The translations under genes were made by a program, and so were the position numbers. Below the pieces are notes generated by a model. It was not told the DNA's origin. It did not search any database and was given only the letters and a program-made list of their open reading frames with translations. A DNA stretch of 64,000 nt from Paenibacillus tyrphae (GTDB taxonomy: Bacteria > Bacillota > Bacilli > Paenibacillales > NBRC-103111), in assembly GCF_024158745.1 (NCBI RefSeq), contig NZ_JAMZAW010000001.1, forward strand, positions 496,001 through 560,000, read 5' to 3'. Shown here in pieces: positions 34,155 to 42,634 of this stretch; positions within the stretch are counted from its first letter, which is position 1; each line of letters starts with the position of its first letter.

Positions 34155-36464
34155 TTAATATGCCTTCGGCACCTCGACCTTCCGGGTTACCCCGTCCTCC
34201 GTAAAGTACAGATGGACACCGTGGTCCTGATCGTCCAGAAAATACGAGACGTACTTCGGTTCGCCGTGCTTGACGGGCACCAGCAGGGTGACGAGCCGAT
34301 GGCTGCGCGCTTCCTTCGTCGCCGCTTTCAAGTGCCAGTGGACCTGCAGCCCTTCGTACTCAGACGGATCGACGTCCGTAAATTCGTTGTGCTGCGTCAG
34401 CTCCAGCTCGCCGGACGAACAGTAGACGAATCGTCCGTCCATATCCGCTTTGCGGCCCTGCACCTTAAACGATTGTCCGGACAGCTTCATCTCGTACAGC
34501 GTATGAAACAGCCACTCAATGCGGCCGGGCCGCTCCAGATCGATCAGATCCGCGACAACGACGAACGACTTCCCGAAAAAGTACAGCTCGCGGACATAGC
34601 GCTTCAAGTAAGGGACGTGATGCCGGTAGGCCGCCGTCGCATTGCAGCAGGAATAGCCGTAACCGTCCCGCTGCTCTGCCGCCTCGACGATGCCGGAGGC
34701 CGCCATCGCCAGCACTTTATCCGTTCCGGCGTATTGGCCGAGCCCGTCCACGAGAATATTGTTGGTGGAGCGCGTCTGTCTCCGCCAGTTCCGGTGCATC
34801 GTGCTGCCGAAAGCGACGTAATGGCCGCTCTCGATCGCAAGCGGCTCGCCGTAGGCATGCAGCAGGAAGCCGTTTTGATCGCCGTGGCTGTGGCTGACGG
34901 AACCGTACTTGCTGCTTTTCGATAGCAGCATGATATGGCGCTCCGGGTCGGACATGTTCCCATGGAAAGCGACCCAGCCGACATCCCGGAACCATTTGAC
35001 CGGCTCGATCGACGCTTCCATTGGCGGAGTCGGCTCGATCGCCGGATAATCGTGTCGGTACACCATTTCGTCGAACCGGAAATCCCACCAGCCGTAATTG
35101 TAAAATTTCATTTCCGAGTCCGTATCAATCTCCTTAACCCGCTCGAAATACCACTGATACAGACCGCTCCCGGTCACTCCGGCAAACTGGCGGATGTTGA
35201 AAGCGGTCTTCAAGCTGACGGGATCGCCGAGCGTGGACTGGTCGCCGAAGCTGGCGCGCAGCGTATCCGGACTGAAGCAGTACAACGGAAAATCGCCGGT
35301 TTTGGCGAAAAACGGGCGGCGGTAAAAATCGATGCCGGTATAGTTTTTGAGCAGATTGAACGCTTCCGTCACAAACGCCATGCCGGTCGTCCAGTACATC
35401 GGACCTTCCGCCCAACCGCCGTCCGCGCCTCCCCACGGCGTGTACAGGTTCGCGTAATACTCAAGCGTATAATCGAGCCATTCCTGCGCCTTCGGCTCCT
35501 CACCCAACAAGGCGATGCAGCACGGAACCATCACGCTGGATAACGAGCGTACCGCGTGACTGTCGAACGGCACGTGATGGATTTTGGACCGCTCCATCAC
35601 ATGATACGCCACAAGTCCCGTTCGCGTAAGCAGCGAACCGCGGACAAGCTCGCGCTCCGTTTCACTCAACGCGTCATACAGCCAGTCATAGCCCCAGGCA
35701 AGCGCGCCCGCTACCCGAAACGACGCTTCGTCGTTGTAATCGCGCGAGGTCGTTCCTTCGGGATTCCAACCGGCTACATGCAGCAGCCACAGCTTCGCTC
35801 GCCTGATGAGCGCCTCATCCTCCAGCACGATGCCGGCTACGGCCAAATGCCGGATCGCGTACAGCGCTTCCTGACAATCCAGGTACATGTTCCGCCACAG
35901 GCTCGCGACCCTTTTGTGGTCCGGATACGGCTGCGGCTCCGCAATAAGCTCGCGCCCGATCCAAGGCTGGACGGATCGCTCGTAGAACGTCTCCCAGCCG
36001 CAATAGGACGGGTCCTCCCTGACCCTGCGGCGGAAGTCCGGCAGCTCGGAAGCCTGCAGCCACAGCCGCGGATGTGCCGCCGAGGCTTGCGCATAGCGGC
36101 GGTCCGGCGAGGGTAGCGGCGTCTCGGGCAGCCCTTCGGGCACGGCGAAGCGCCGTACCCGGCTCCAGACCGTGCGGCCCGCTTCATCGTCCGTCAGCAG
36201 CGCATACCGCCAGTAATACGTGCCCGGCTCCAGCGGACGGTCCGGCGTATACAGATTATACGGAACCGGCCCGACCGTCTCCGTTTCCTCCTCCGCAAAC
36301 GCGGCGCTGCGGGAAATTTGCAGCACGTACCGGTCATGCTCCAATTGCGCCGGAATCCAAGTAAACCTGGGCGGATTTTCGGTAAGGACGGTCTGTTCGT
36401 CCGGCGCGTACTGCACGGTCAAAACCCCGCTCTGCGGCTCGTATAACGGTGACAGGCTACTCAT
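34155..36464 (-). CDS. Heparinase II/III-type polysaccharide lyase with N-terminal DUF4962-like region
   Basis: The 769-residue protein probably cleaves uronic-acid-containing oligosaccharides by beta-elimination. The N-terminal ~110 residues look like a beta-sandwich (PPRFTWIP, GTYYWRYAL), followed by an alpha-toroid region with many aromatic residues (NDEASFRVAGALAWGYDW, DSHAVRSLSSV) and the heparinase II/III beta-region with SVSHSHGDQNGFLLHAYGEP. There is no signal peptide, so it acts inside the cell on imported oligosaccharides. It starts inside the end of the preceding lyase gene (8-base overlap), which implies translational coupling. The exact substrate (alginate, heparin-like or another uronate polymer) cannot be read from the sequence; PL15- or PL21-like is my best family guess. 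Confidence 0.83.
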   Translation of the reverse strand: MSSLSPLYEPQSGVLTVQYAPDEQTVLTENPPRFTWIPAQLEHDRYVLQISRSAAFAEEETETVGPVPYNLYTPDRPLEPGTYYWRYALLTDDEAGRTVWSRVRRFAVPEGLPETPLPSPDRRYAQASAAHPRLWLQASELPDFRRRVREDPSYCGWETFYERSVQPWIGRELIAEPQPYPDHKRVASLWRNMYLDCQEALYAIRHLAVAGIVLEDEALIRRAKLWLLHVAGWNPEGTTSRDYNDEASFRVAGALAWGYDWLYDALSETERELVRGSLLTRTGLVAYHVMERSKIHHVPFDSHAVRSLSSVMVPCCIALLGEEPKAQEWLDYTLEYYANLYTPWGGADGGWAEGPMYWTTGMAFVTEAFNLLKNYTGIDFYRRPFFAKTGDFPLYCFSPDTLRASFGDQSTLGDPVSLKTAFNIRQFAGVTGSGLYQWYFERVKEIDTDSEMKFYNYGWWDFRFDEMVYRHDYPAIEPTPPMEASIEPVKWFRDVGWVAFHGNMSDPERHIMLLSKSSKYGSVSHSHGDQNGFLLHAYGEPLAIESGHYVAFGSTMHRNWRRQTRSTNNILVDGLGQYAGTDKVLAMAASGIVEAAEQRDGYGYSCCNATAAYRHHVPYLKRYVRELYFFGKSFVVVADLIDLERPGRIEWLFHTLYEMKLSGQSFKVQGRKADMDGRFVYCSSGELELTQHNEFTDVDPSEYEGLQVHWHLKAATKEARSHRLVTLLVPVKHGEPKYVSYFLDDQDHGVHLYFTEDGVTRKVEVPKAY

Positions 36465-38589
36465 GGCGCTCTCCTCCTATGACGGCTAGTCCCTGCTCCG
36501 TAAGCTCGCAGGTGCGAATTCCCCCTGCCGATACCACTTGAACTGCGCCAGAGGGAGACTCCTTCAAGGCCATCCGTTCTTCGGCGCTGTACACGTGAAC
36601 AAAGCGCGCGCTGCGGCCATGCCGGCAATGAAGCAAAGCGGTTAGCGGCAGGCTCGGGTCGACGCTGGTGCCCGGAGTCCGTACGGCATAGGCTTCGTCT
36701 CCCGGCTGAAGCAGCGCCGTATGATAAATCCGCCCGCCTCCGGGCGCCTTGTACGACAGCCTCAGCTCCCTCGCTGAGCCGACGGGAGCCGCAGCCTCGT
36801 AACGCTTAACGACGGGCAGACGCTGCCACTCGCCTTCGATCGCCAGCGGGTAGAAGACGCCGTCATCCGGCGCTCGCTCTGGGCCAGTCTCAATGCCGGT
36901 ACGGTCCGCTTCTTCTTCAGCCACCACGACCGGGTGCATCCACCATTCGATCGACGCCTCTTCCCCTGCCGTTACCTCGAACCAGTCCAGCAGCCATTGA
37001 TCGGTCAGCAGCAGGTGCCGGTCCATCCGGCAGCCCGGATACGCGCCTTCCGACCGCAGCCATACGTACGTATGGACCGCTGTCTCTTCGAACCGGAGGC
37101 AGCTTCCGGTGTGGGCCGTCTGCGACGCTCCGCCGAGCGATACGGTGTTATGGCTTGCCGTTTCGGCGAACCACTGCTTGCGGAGCTCCGACCCGTAAGG
37201 CACCATGCCGAACTCCGGTGTAAACGCAGTCTCCCGGTGCATCATCGTCAGATGAAGCTTGTCGTAATGGCCGTGAGAGCCTCCGTGCGGACCGAAGTCA
37301 GCCAAAAACGACAACGCGTTCGACGCCCTCCGGCCCACGACGAAACCGGAATCGCGGAGCAATCTGGAGCCCCGCCGCAGCCCCGTTTCTTGACCGCAAG
37401 CACCGTCCGCCCCATTCGTTCCCACTGCGGCCCTTTCGACGAACCGGCGTGCCGCAGGCTCTTCGCCTTCGCCGTACAGCAGCGCCTCAAGCTGGCAGCG
37501 CGCGCCGTCCGGACCGCCCATCTGCCGGTACGCTTCGCGCAGGACCGGAACGATCCCCGGCTGACGGTACCGGCTCAGGCCGATCTCCATAATCTCGGCG
37601 ATTTCTCTGGCATAGGGCAGCCGCTCCATCGGGCCGTCATGCAAGGCGGGCAGCACGCCCCGGTCGTCGGCAAGCGCAGCCAGCACGTCGAACATGCCCG
37701 ACATCGATTGACCCGCCGTCCCTTCGACGTCATATAAATCGATGCCGAAACGCTCCGCCATTTCCGCCGAGATCAGGTACGCCCGCAGGACGAACACGTG
37801 ATAGTACGTACTGCCTTCGAACTCCAGCTGGTCCGGCTTGACGCCGATGGACAAATGATGCTTCCACCCCCCTTCGCCCGCGATCAGGGCAAGCAATCCG
37901 CTTCGATCATTCTTCACCGCGTGGACGCACGAAAGCGAAGCGTTAAGCCAAGCCGTGTAATTGTTCTCGGCATTGCCCCGTTCGTGAATCAAAATGCGGC
38001 GGTACTCCGTCATACTTGCCTCAAGCAACCGCAAATAGCCGTCGATCGCCTCACGCTCGGGCCCCGTCCAAGTCACGCCTTCGTCGCTTAACAGCAAGCA
38101 GGCGCGAAGCAGCGTCGTCGACCAGATCGCTTCCGTCAGCGCCTGGTGAAACGCCCGGCCTTTCAGCATCCACGGCTGGGCGTCCGGATGCACCGGGTAG
38201 TCGGGAAACTGGCGCGCATACCCGACAATGATCCGCTTCGCCAGCAGCGCATAGGCCGCTTCGCGCGAAGCCGCATAGACCGACGCCGCTTGAAGCGCGG
38301 CGCGGGCCAAGGACAGGTGTTTGAACACCAGCCAAGCCCCGCGGTACGCTTCGCCTTCGATCAGGCAGCCGTGCGGGCAACGGAACGACTGCGCATCCCG
38401 TTCGGCGGGATCGAACAGCAGCTCCGCATGGTGACGGGGGCACACGTATTGGTGCCACCAGCCGCCCGGCTCCACGGGAATATGCAAGCTGCCTGCCGCT
38501 TCCAGCCGATCCAGCTCCTCCTTGAGCTCGGCCAGCACCCGCCGCCCCCAGGCGTGCTTCTCCGTTTTATGCCGGATACCCGTACTCAT
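36457..38589 (-). CDS. Second heparinase II/III-type lyase
   Basis: This 710-residue protein is a distant relative of its neighbour. It has the N-terminal toroid region (ERGNAENNYTAWLNASLS, GVKPDQLEFEGSTYYHVFVL) and the C-terminal heparinase II/III block GPHGGSHGHYDKLHL followed by ASHNTVSLGG, where catalytic His and Tyr are expected. A cysteine- and histidine-containing stretch near residues 45-75 (CPRHHAELLF, FRCPHGC) may bind a metal. No signal peptide is seen, so it should be cytoplasmic. It overlaps the SDR gene before it by four bases (ATGA) and the lyase gene after it by eight. Two lyases of the same fold suggest sequential cleavage of one substrate, for example endo then exo; that is inference. 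Confidence 0.82.
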   Translation of the reverse strand: MSTGIRHKTEKHAWGRRVLAELKEELDRLEAAGSLHIPVEPGGWWHQYVCPRHHAELLFDPAERDAQSFRCPHGCLIEGEAYRGAWLVFKHLSLARAALQAASVYAASREAAYALLAKRIIVGYARQFPDYPVHPDAQPWMLKGRAFHQALTEAIWSTTLLRACLLLSDEGVTWTGPEREAIDGYLRLLEASMTEYRRILIHERGNAENNYTAWLNASLSCVHAVKNDRSGLLALIAGEGGWKHHLSIGVKPDQLEFEGSTYYHVFVLRAYLISAEMAERFGIDLYDVEGTAGQSMSGMFDVLAALADDRGVLPALHDGPMERLPYAREIAEIMEIGLSRYRQPGIVPVLREAYRQMGGPDGARCQLEALLYGEGEEPAARRFVERAAVGTNGADGACGQETGLRRGSRLLRDSGFVVGRRASNALSFLADFGPHGGSHGHYDKLHLTMMHRETAFTPEFGMVPYGSELRKQWFAETASHNTVSLGGASQTAHTGSCLRFEETAVHTYVWLRSEGAYPGCRMDRHLLLTDQWLLDWFEVTAGEEASIEWWMHPVVVAEEEADRTGIETGPERAPDDGVFYPLAIEGEWQRLPVVKRYEAAAPVGSARELRLSYKAPGGGRIYHTALLQPGDEAYAVRTPGTSVDPSLPLTALLHCRHGRSARFVHVYSAEERMALKESPSGAVQVVSAGGIRTCELTEQGLAVIGGERHE

Positions 38590-39353
38590 CGCATCAACAT
38601 CCCGCCGTTGATCTCGATCGTTTCGCCGGTCAAATAAGAGGCCAGATCGGAGGCCAGATACAGGACGGCGCCTGCCACATCCTCCGGCGTCCCTTCCCGC
38701 TGCAGCGGAATTCCGGTAACCGTCGCTTTGCGCGTTTCGTCCGTCGTAAAGGTGGCATGGAACATCGTGTTGCCGATAAAGCCGGGAGACACGAGATTGA
38801 CCGTGATGCCGCTGGGCGCCGCTTCCTTGGCGAGTCCTTTGGAATAAGCCGATACGGCCGCCTTGCTTGCGGCATAAATGCTTGAACCCGGTCCGCCTCC
38901 GTTATGGGCGGCAACGGACGACATATTAATAATGCGGCCCGCCCCTTTCGCCTTCATGCCCGGAAGGACGCGCTTGCACATGAATACCGTGCTTTTCAGA
39001 TTCACATCCATGATCTGCTGATACAATTGTTCGGTCATGTCGATGTTCGGCTGGCGCTTCACCAGATGGCCGGCGTTGTTGACCAAGATATCGACTGTTC
39101 CGCCAAACGCCCGCTCGACCTCGGATACGAGACGGTCGATCTCCGCACCGTCCGTCACATCGGCCTGGACGAGCACTGCTTCGCCTCCGGCCGCCCGGAT
39201 GGCGGCAACCGTCTCTTCCCCCTGCGCCACGTTGCGCAAGCAGTTGACCCCTACCTTGGCGCCGCTCGCAGCAAGCGCGACCGCAATCGCACGGCCGATC
39301 CCTGCGTTAGAGCCCGTAACCAATGCTACTTTTCCCGTCAAATCGATGTTCAT
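38586..39353 (-). CDS. SDR family oxidoreductase, probably sugar-acid reductase
   Basis: A classical short-chain dehydrogenase/reductase of 255 residues with the nucleotide loop TGSNAGIGRA, the NNAG motif, and the YAASKAA catalytic Tyr-Lys pair. The start at 39353 is chosen because GGAGGAG lies six bases before it, while the upstream ATG at 39374 has no such site. The sequence alone resembles FabG-like and KduD-like reductases. Placed directly before two uronate lyases, a reductase acting on the unsaturated uronate product (4-deoxy-5-ketouronic acid) is a sensible inference. Confidence 0.88.
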   Translation of the reverse strand: MNIDLTGKVALVTGSNAGIGRAIAVALAASGAKVGVNCLRNVAQGEETVAAIRAAGGEAVLVQADVTDGAEIDRLVSEVERAFGGTVDILVNNAGHLVKRQPNIDMTEQLYQQIMDVNLKSTVFMCKRVLPGMKAKGAGRIINMSSVAAHNGGGPGSSIYAASKAAVSAYSKGLAKEAAPSGITVNLVSPGFIGNTMFHATFTTDETRKATVTGIPLQREGTPEDVAGAVLYLASDLASYLTGETIEINGGMLMR

Positions 39354-39386
39354 ATGAATCTCCTCCGCATCCATGAAATATTAAGG

Positions 39387-41252
39387 TTAAGCAGGATCTT
39401 TAATGGAGCGCAGCGCCGGTGCCGACGTTTCCGGCATCGTCATCGTAATGCGGCTGCCGCGGCCCCGTTCGCTTTCAATCGACAGGCCGTATTGTTCCCC
39501 GAACACCATCTGGATGCGCCGGTGAACGTTCATCAGTCCGATCCCCCCGCGCTGCCGCCCGCCCTCGTGCTCGTCGGCAAGCCGGTTTTGCTTCAGCCGT
39601 CTGCGCAGTTCTTCCAACCGGTCGGGCTCGATGCCCGCTCCATTGTCCTCCACGGACACCTGGAACAGCCCGCCCTGCTTGCGCGCATCGATGCGGATGT
39701 AATGGTGCGGCTCGAATCCGCTAGGAAACGCATGCTGAAAAATATTTTCGATAAGCGGCTGTAGCGTCAAGCGCACCATGTTTTCCAGCAGCAGCGCTGG
39801 CGGAATGACGACGTCGATCTCGAATTCCCGGCCGATCCGATGCCGCAGTACGATCATGTAATTGCGCACGTGGTTCAGTTCGTTGGCCACGGTGATTTCT
39901 TCCAGATTGGTTTGGATCGAATAGCGCAGCATGAAGGCCATCGCTTCCACCATCTCGGTAATTTCGTACGAGTCCTGGACGATGGCATAGCAGTTGATCG
40001 TTTCCAGCGTGTTGTACAGAAAATGCGGATTGATCTGAAGCTGAAGCGATTGAAATTCCGCACGCTGCCGCTCCAATTCCGCCTGACCAAGCTCTAGCGC
40101 ATTTTTTTGCTGCTGCAGCTCGGCTTCGTATACTTTCTCGATCATCTCCGAAAGCCGCGTCACCATCAGGTTGTAGCTGTGAATCAATCCGCCGATCTCG
40201 TCCGTCCGTCCGATCTCGTCGATGTGCTGCCAGTTCCCTTTCTCCGTTTGCCGCATGCTTTCTTTCAGCTCGCGAATCGGTGCGACGATGGAACGGCCGA
40301 AACGGTAGGCGAGCCACAGAGCGGCAATCAGCGTCAGCAGCCCGACGCTGAGCGTCGTGGTGCGGATCGTGGACGCCGGACGCCGAAGCTCCTGTACCGG
40401 AATAGAAGCGACGAGCCTCCAGTCCGAATAGCTCGAACCTCTGGAGACAAACAGCCGCTCCTGTCCCTCATAGTGATCGATGACCGATTTTCCCGCGCTC
40501 TGCTCCATATGCCGGAACAGCTCCGGTTCCAGCTTTGCATCCTTCAGCGGCAAAGTCGGATGGTAAATAAATTCTCCTTTACCATTGATAATAAAGAAAT
40601 ATCCATCTTTTCCAACATTCGCGCGCTGCCATATTTTCGCCAGCTCGGCGAGCTTGAACTCGATGGCAACAACCCCGCGATTTGCATCATTGTAAGCGGA
40701 ATCGCGCACTTTTCGCGCCATCGTGACGACGGTCCCCCGGTCCTCCGACCGCAGGCTCATGTTCAGCAGAACCGTCTGCCCGTCGTCGGGGGTATTGGTC
40801 ATAATGTATTCGAACTTGCTCCTATATTCCGCAGGATCCAGAAAAATCAAGTTCTGGTTATCATAGATGACGGAACGCCGGTGCTGCCCGACGACATAAA
40901 TCATGTTTAGCTGCTTGTACAGCGCTGCGATCGATTGCACGGAATTCGACGCGAACTTCTTAATCTGCGTGGAGTAGTAGTAATACCCGTAGCCATCGTC
41001 AGACGCAATTTCCATGAACGACCGGACGTCGGAATTCGAAGTGAACGAATTGCTCAGCAGTTCGTACGTCTGCAAATAAATATCCGTCTGGTATGCCGCG
41101 CTGTCGACGATTTGCTCCATGTACTGCTCGGCCTGGCGGTCCAGCTCTTTGGAAGACTGCACGTACGAAACGACGCCAACGGTAATCAAAGAGACGGCAA
41201 TCACAATGAGAAAATAGACGTAAATTTGGCCGGACAGCGTTTTTCGCTTCAT
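39387..41252 (-). CDS. YesM-type sensor histidine kinase
   Basis: The 621-residue membrane kinase has an N-terminal transmembrane helix (about 10-30), an extracellular sensor region, a second helix near residue 300, a HAMP linker, and the LytS/YesM-type kinase block INPHFLYNTLETINCYAI with the phospho-accepting His, followed by an ATPase domain (NIFQHAF, DNGAGI, GGIGLMNV). Its start overlaps the response regulator stop by one base (TAATG). Such pairs in Paenibacillus sense extracellular sugars and control neighbouring transporter and glycan-degradation genes. Confidence 0.93.
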   Translation of the reverse strand: MKRKTLSGQIYVYFLIVIAVSLITVGVVSYVQSSKELDRQAEQYMEQIVDSAAYQTDIYLQTYELLSNSFTSNSDVRSFMEIASDDGYGYYYYSTQIKKFASNSVQSIAALYKQLNMIYVVGQHRRSVIYDNQNLIFLDPAEYRSKFEYIMTNTPDDGQTVLLNMSLRSEDRGTVVTMARKVRDSAYNDANRGVVAIEFKLAELAKIWQRANVGKDGYFFIINGKGEFIYHPTLPLKDAKLEPELFRHMEQSAGKSVIDHYEGQERLFVSRGSSYSDWRLVASIPVQELRRPASTIRTTTLSVGLLTLIAALWLAYRFGRSIVAPIRELKESMRQTEKGNWQHIDEIGRTDEIGGLIHSYNLMVTRLSEMIEKVYEAELQQQKNALELGQAELERQRAEFQSLQLQINPHFLYNTLETINCYAIVQDSYEITEMVEAMAFMLRYSIQTNLEEITVANELNHVRNYMIVLRHRIGREFEIDVVIPPALLLENMVRLTLQPLIENIFQHAFPSGFEPHHYIRIDARKQGGLFQVSVEDNGAGIEPDRLEELRRRLKQNRLADEHEGGRQRGGIGLMNVHRRIQMVFGEQYGLSIESERGRGSRITMTMPETSAPALRSIKDPA

Positions 41253-42289
41253 TATTCAATGCCCATCTTTTGCCGGTACTCGGATGGAAGGCATCCGGCG
41301 TATTTCTTGAACGTCTTCGTAAAATGCGGATGGTCGGCGTACCCGACCTCGCCCGAGATATCCGTAATCCGGTAATGCGGCTTCTGAAGCAGCTTCTTCG
41401 CCTTTTCCATCCGCCTGCGGGTCCGGTATTGAACGAACGTTTCCTGCGTCGAATGCTTGAATAGCTGGCTGAAATACGAGGCGTTCAAGCCGATGTGCTC
41501 CGCCACCTCTTCCAGCGAAACCTCCTCGGCCAGATGATCCTCGATGTACTGCTTCGCCTCCTCGACCGGATCCTTGCGTCTGCCCCTGCGCTTATGCCTA
41601 AGCTCCTCGCACAAGGCGCGGACGCTCCCGTCAAACCGCCGCCACGCCTCCTCCTTCTCCGAAACGTCCGCCAGCTCCAAGCCGACGCTCAGCGTGAATA
41701 CGTCCCGTTTGTTGATCCGGCTCAGCAGCAAAACGTGCAGCTCGTCAAGCACATCGCACAGCCGGCTCGGCTTCAGCCCGAAGCCGTCCAGTTCGCTGCG
41801 CATCTCCGCCAATACGGCCCGCAGCTCCTGCTCCTGCAGCAGCCACACGGCCTCATCCAGCTTGACCGCCCACGTTTCCAGCCGGGTCACGGGAACGAAC
41901 GTCTCGGAGCGCTGCCTAGCGCTAAAGCGTACGAGCTTCTCCAGTACCTCCTGAAACCCTTTGATGGTGACCGGCTTCAGCAAGTATTCCTTCACGCCGT
42001 AAGATACGCTTTTCTGCGCGTATTCAAAATCGTTATAGCCAGAGACGACGACAATCTGGATATCCGCGTCCATCTCAGCCACATGCCGGCACAGCTCCAG
42101 CCCATCCAGCTTCGGCATCCGGATGTCCGTAAACAAAAAATCGGGGCGTTCTTCGCGAATCCGCTGCAGCGCATCCATGCCGTTCTCGGCCGTGCGAATG
42201 TTCGTTATGGGCAGACCAGATTGCTCCACCAGCTTTTGCAGGCCTTTGCGAATCATCGGCTCGTCATCTGCGATCAAGATTCGGTACAT
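41252..42289 (-). CDS. YesN-type response regulator with AraC DNA-binding domain
   Basis: The 345-residue regulator has a receiver domain (MYRILIADDEPMIRKG, phosphorylation Asp in FTDIRMPKLDG, Lys in KEYLLKPV), a middle linker, and a C-terminal AraC helix-turn-helix pair (VAEHIGLNASYFSQLFK, ISGEVGYADHPHFTKTFKKY). The ATG at 42289 is chosen over one at 42373 because AAAGGAG lies nine bases upstream and receiver homology begins there. It is paired with the YesM-type kinase and probably activates the ABC transporter and lyase genes. Confidence 0.93.
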   Translation of the reverse strand: MYRILIADDEPMIRKGLQKLVEQSGLPITNIRTAENGMDALQRIREERPDFLFTDIRMPKLDGLELCRHVAEMDADIQIVVVSGYNDFEYAQKSVSYGVKEYLLKPVTIKGFQEVLEKLVRFSARQRSETFVPVTRLETWAVKLDEAVWLLQEQELRAVLAEMRSELDGFGLKPSRLCDVLDELHVLLLSRINKRDVFTLSVGLELADVSEKEEAWRRFDGSVRALCEELRHKRRGRRKDPVEEAKQYIEDHLAEEVSLEEVAEHIGLNASYFSQLFKHSTQETFVQYRTRRRMEKAKKLLQKPHYRITDISGEVGYADHPHFTKTFKKYAGCLPSEYRQKMGIE

Positions 42290-42367
42290 GGTGAACGCTC
42301 CTTTCAAAGGGAGGGGTCGTGGAGAGAAAAGGATGTTAGGCAGAACGTTCGATGTAACTGTGGCGCC

Positions 42368-42483
42368 GGGCATGTATCGTTACGCTTCAACTCAGACACG
42401 TTTTATTCCGATCCCCGGATTAGATTAAAGATTTCAGATGAAGGGATCGGAACAAAAAACTCGCCGCGAAACGATACATGCCC
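42368..42483. repeat. Nested inverted repeat, 14-bp outer and 10-bp inner arms
   Basis: GGGCATGTATCGTT (42368-42381) is perfectly repeated inverted at 42470-42483, and inside it TTCCGATCCC (42406-42415) is perfectly inverted at 42443-42452. Both pairs share nearly the same centre, so the element could fold into a long stem with internal loops. It lacks the T-run of a simple terminator. Confidence 0.75.
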
Positions 42484-42589
42484 TCCGGCAGGACACCGCA
42501 CCTCGACCACTCACGAACCGCCTTTTCTCGCCGCGAAAAGGGATATAATATTTATTCCTCACGGCCTTGCAAGACGCAAGGCGGAGGAG

Positions 42590-42603
42590 TATAAACGCTT
42601 ACA
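42590..42603 (-). promoter_or_regulatory. cre-like site before the regulator gene
   Basis: Minus-strand TGTAAGCGTTTATA matches the CcpA cre consensus TGWAANCGNTNWCA at 13 of 14 positions. It lies just after the binding-protein gene and before the possible promoter of the regulator-lyase part, so carbon catabolite repression is plausible. Confidence 0.45.
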
Positions 42604-42634
42604 TTTCAACCGTACTATTATGGAAGTGACGCAA

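Larger units (their letters stand above)
42290..42634. other. 345-base gap between binding protein and regulator genes
   Basis: Contains no gene. It holds a cre-like site (42590-42603), short hairpins at 42567-42583 and 42521-42541, a possible minus-strand promoter (TTGCAA, 18 bases, TTATAT, about 42546-42575) and a large nested inverted repeat (42368-42483). The gap suggests that the regulator and lyase genes have their own promoter apart from the transporter genes. Confidence 0.5.

Noticed and set aside
33931..34158. A 75-codon plus-strand frame at the lyase operon terminator
   Set aside because: It runs through the terminator hairpin and ends inside the lyase gene on the other strand; AT-rich, no convincing ribosome site and no recognisable domain.
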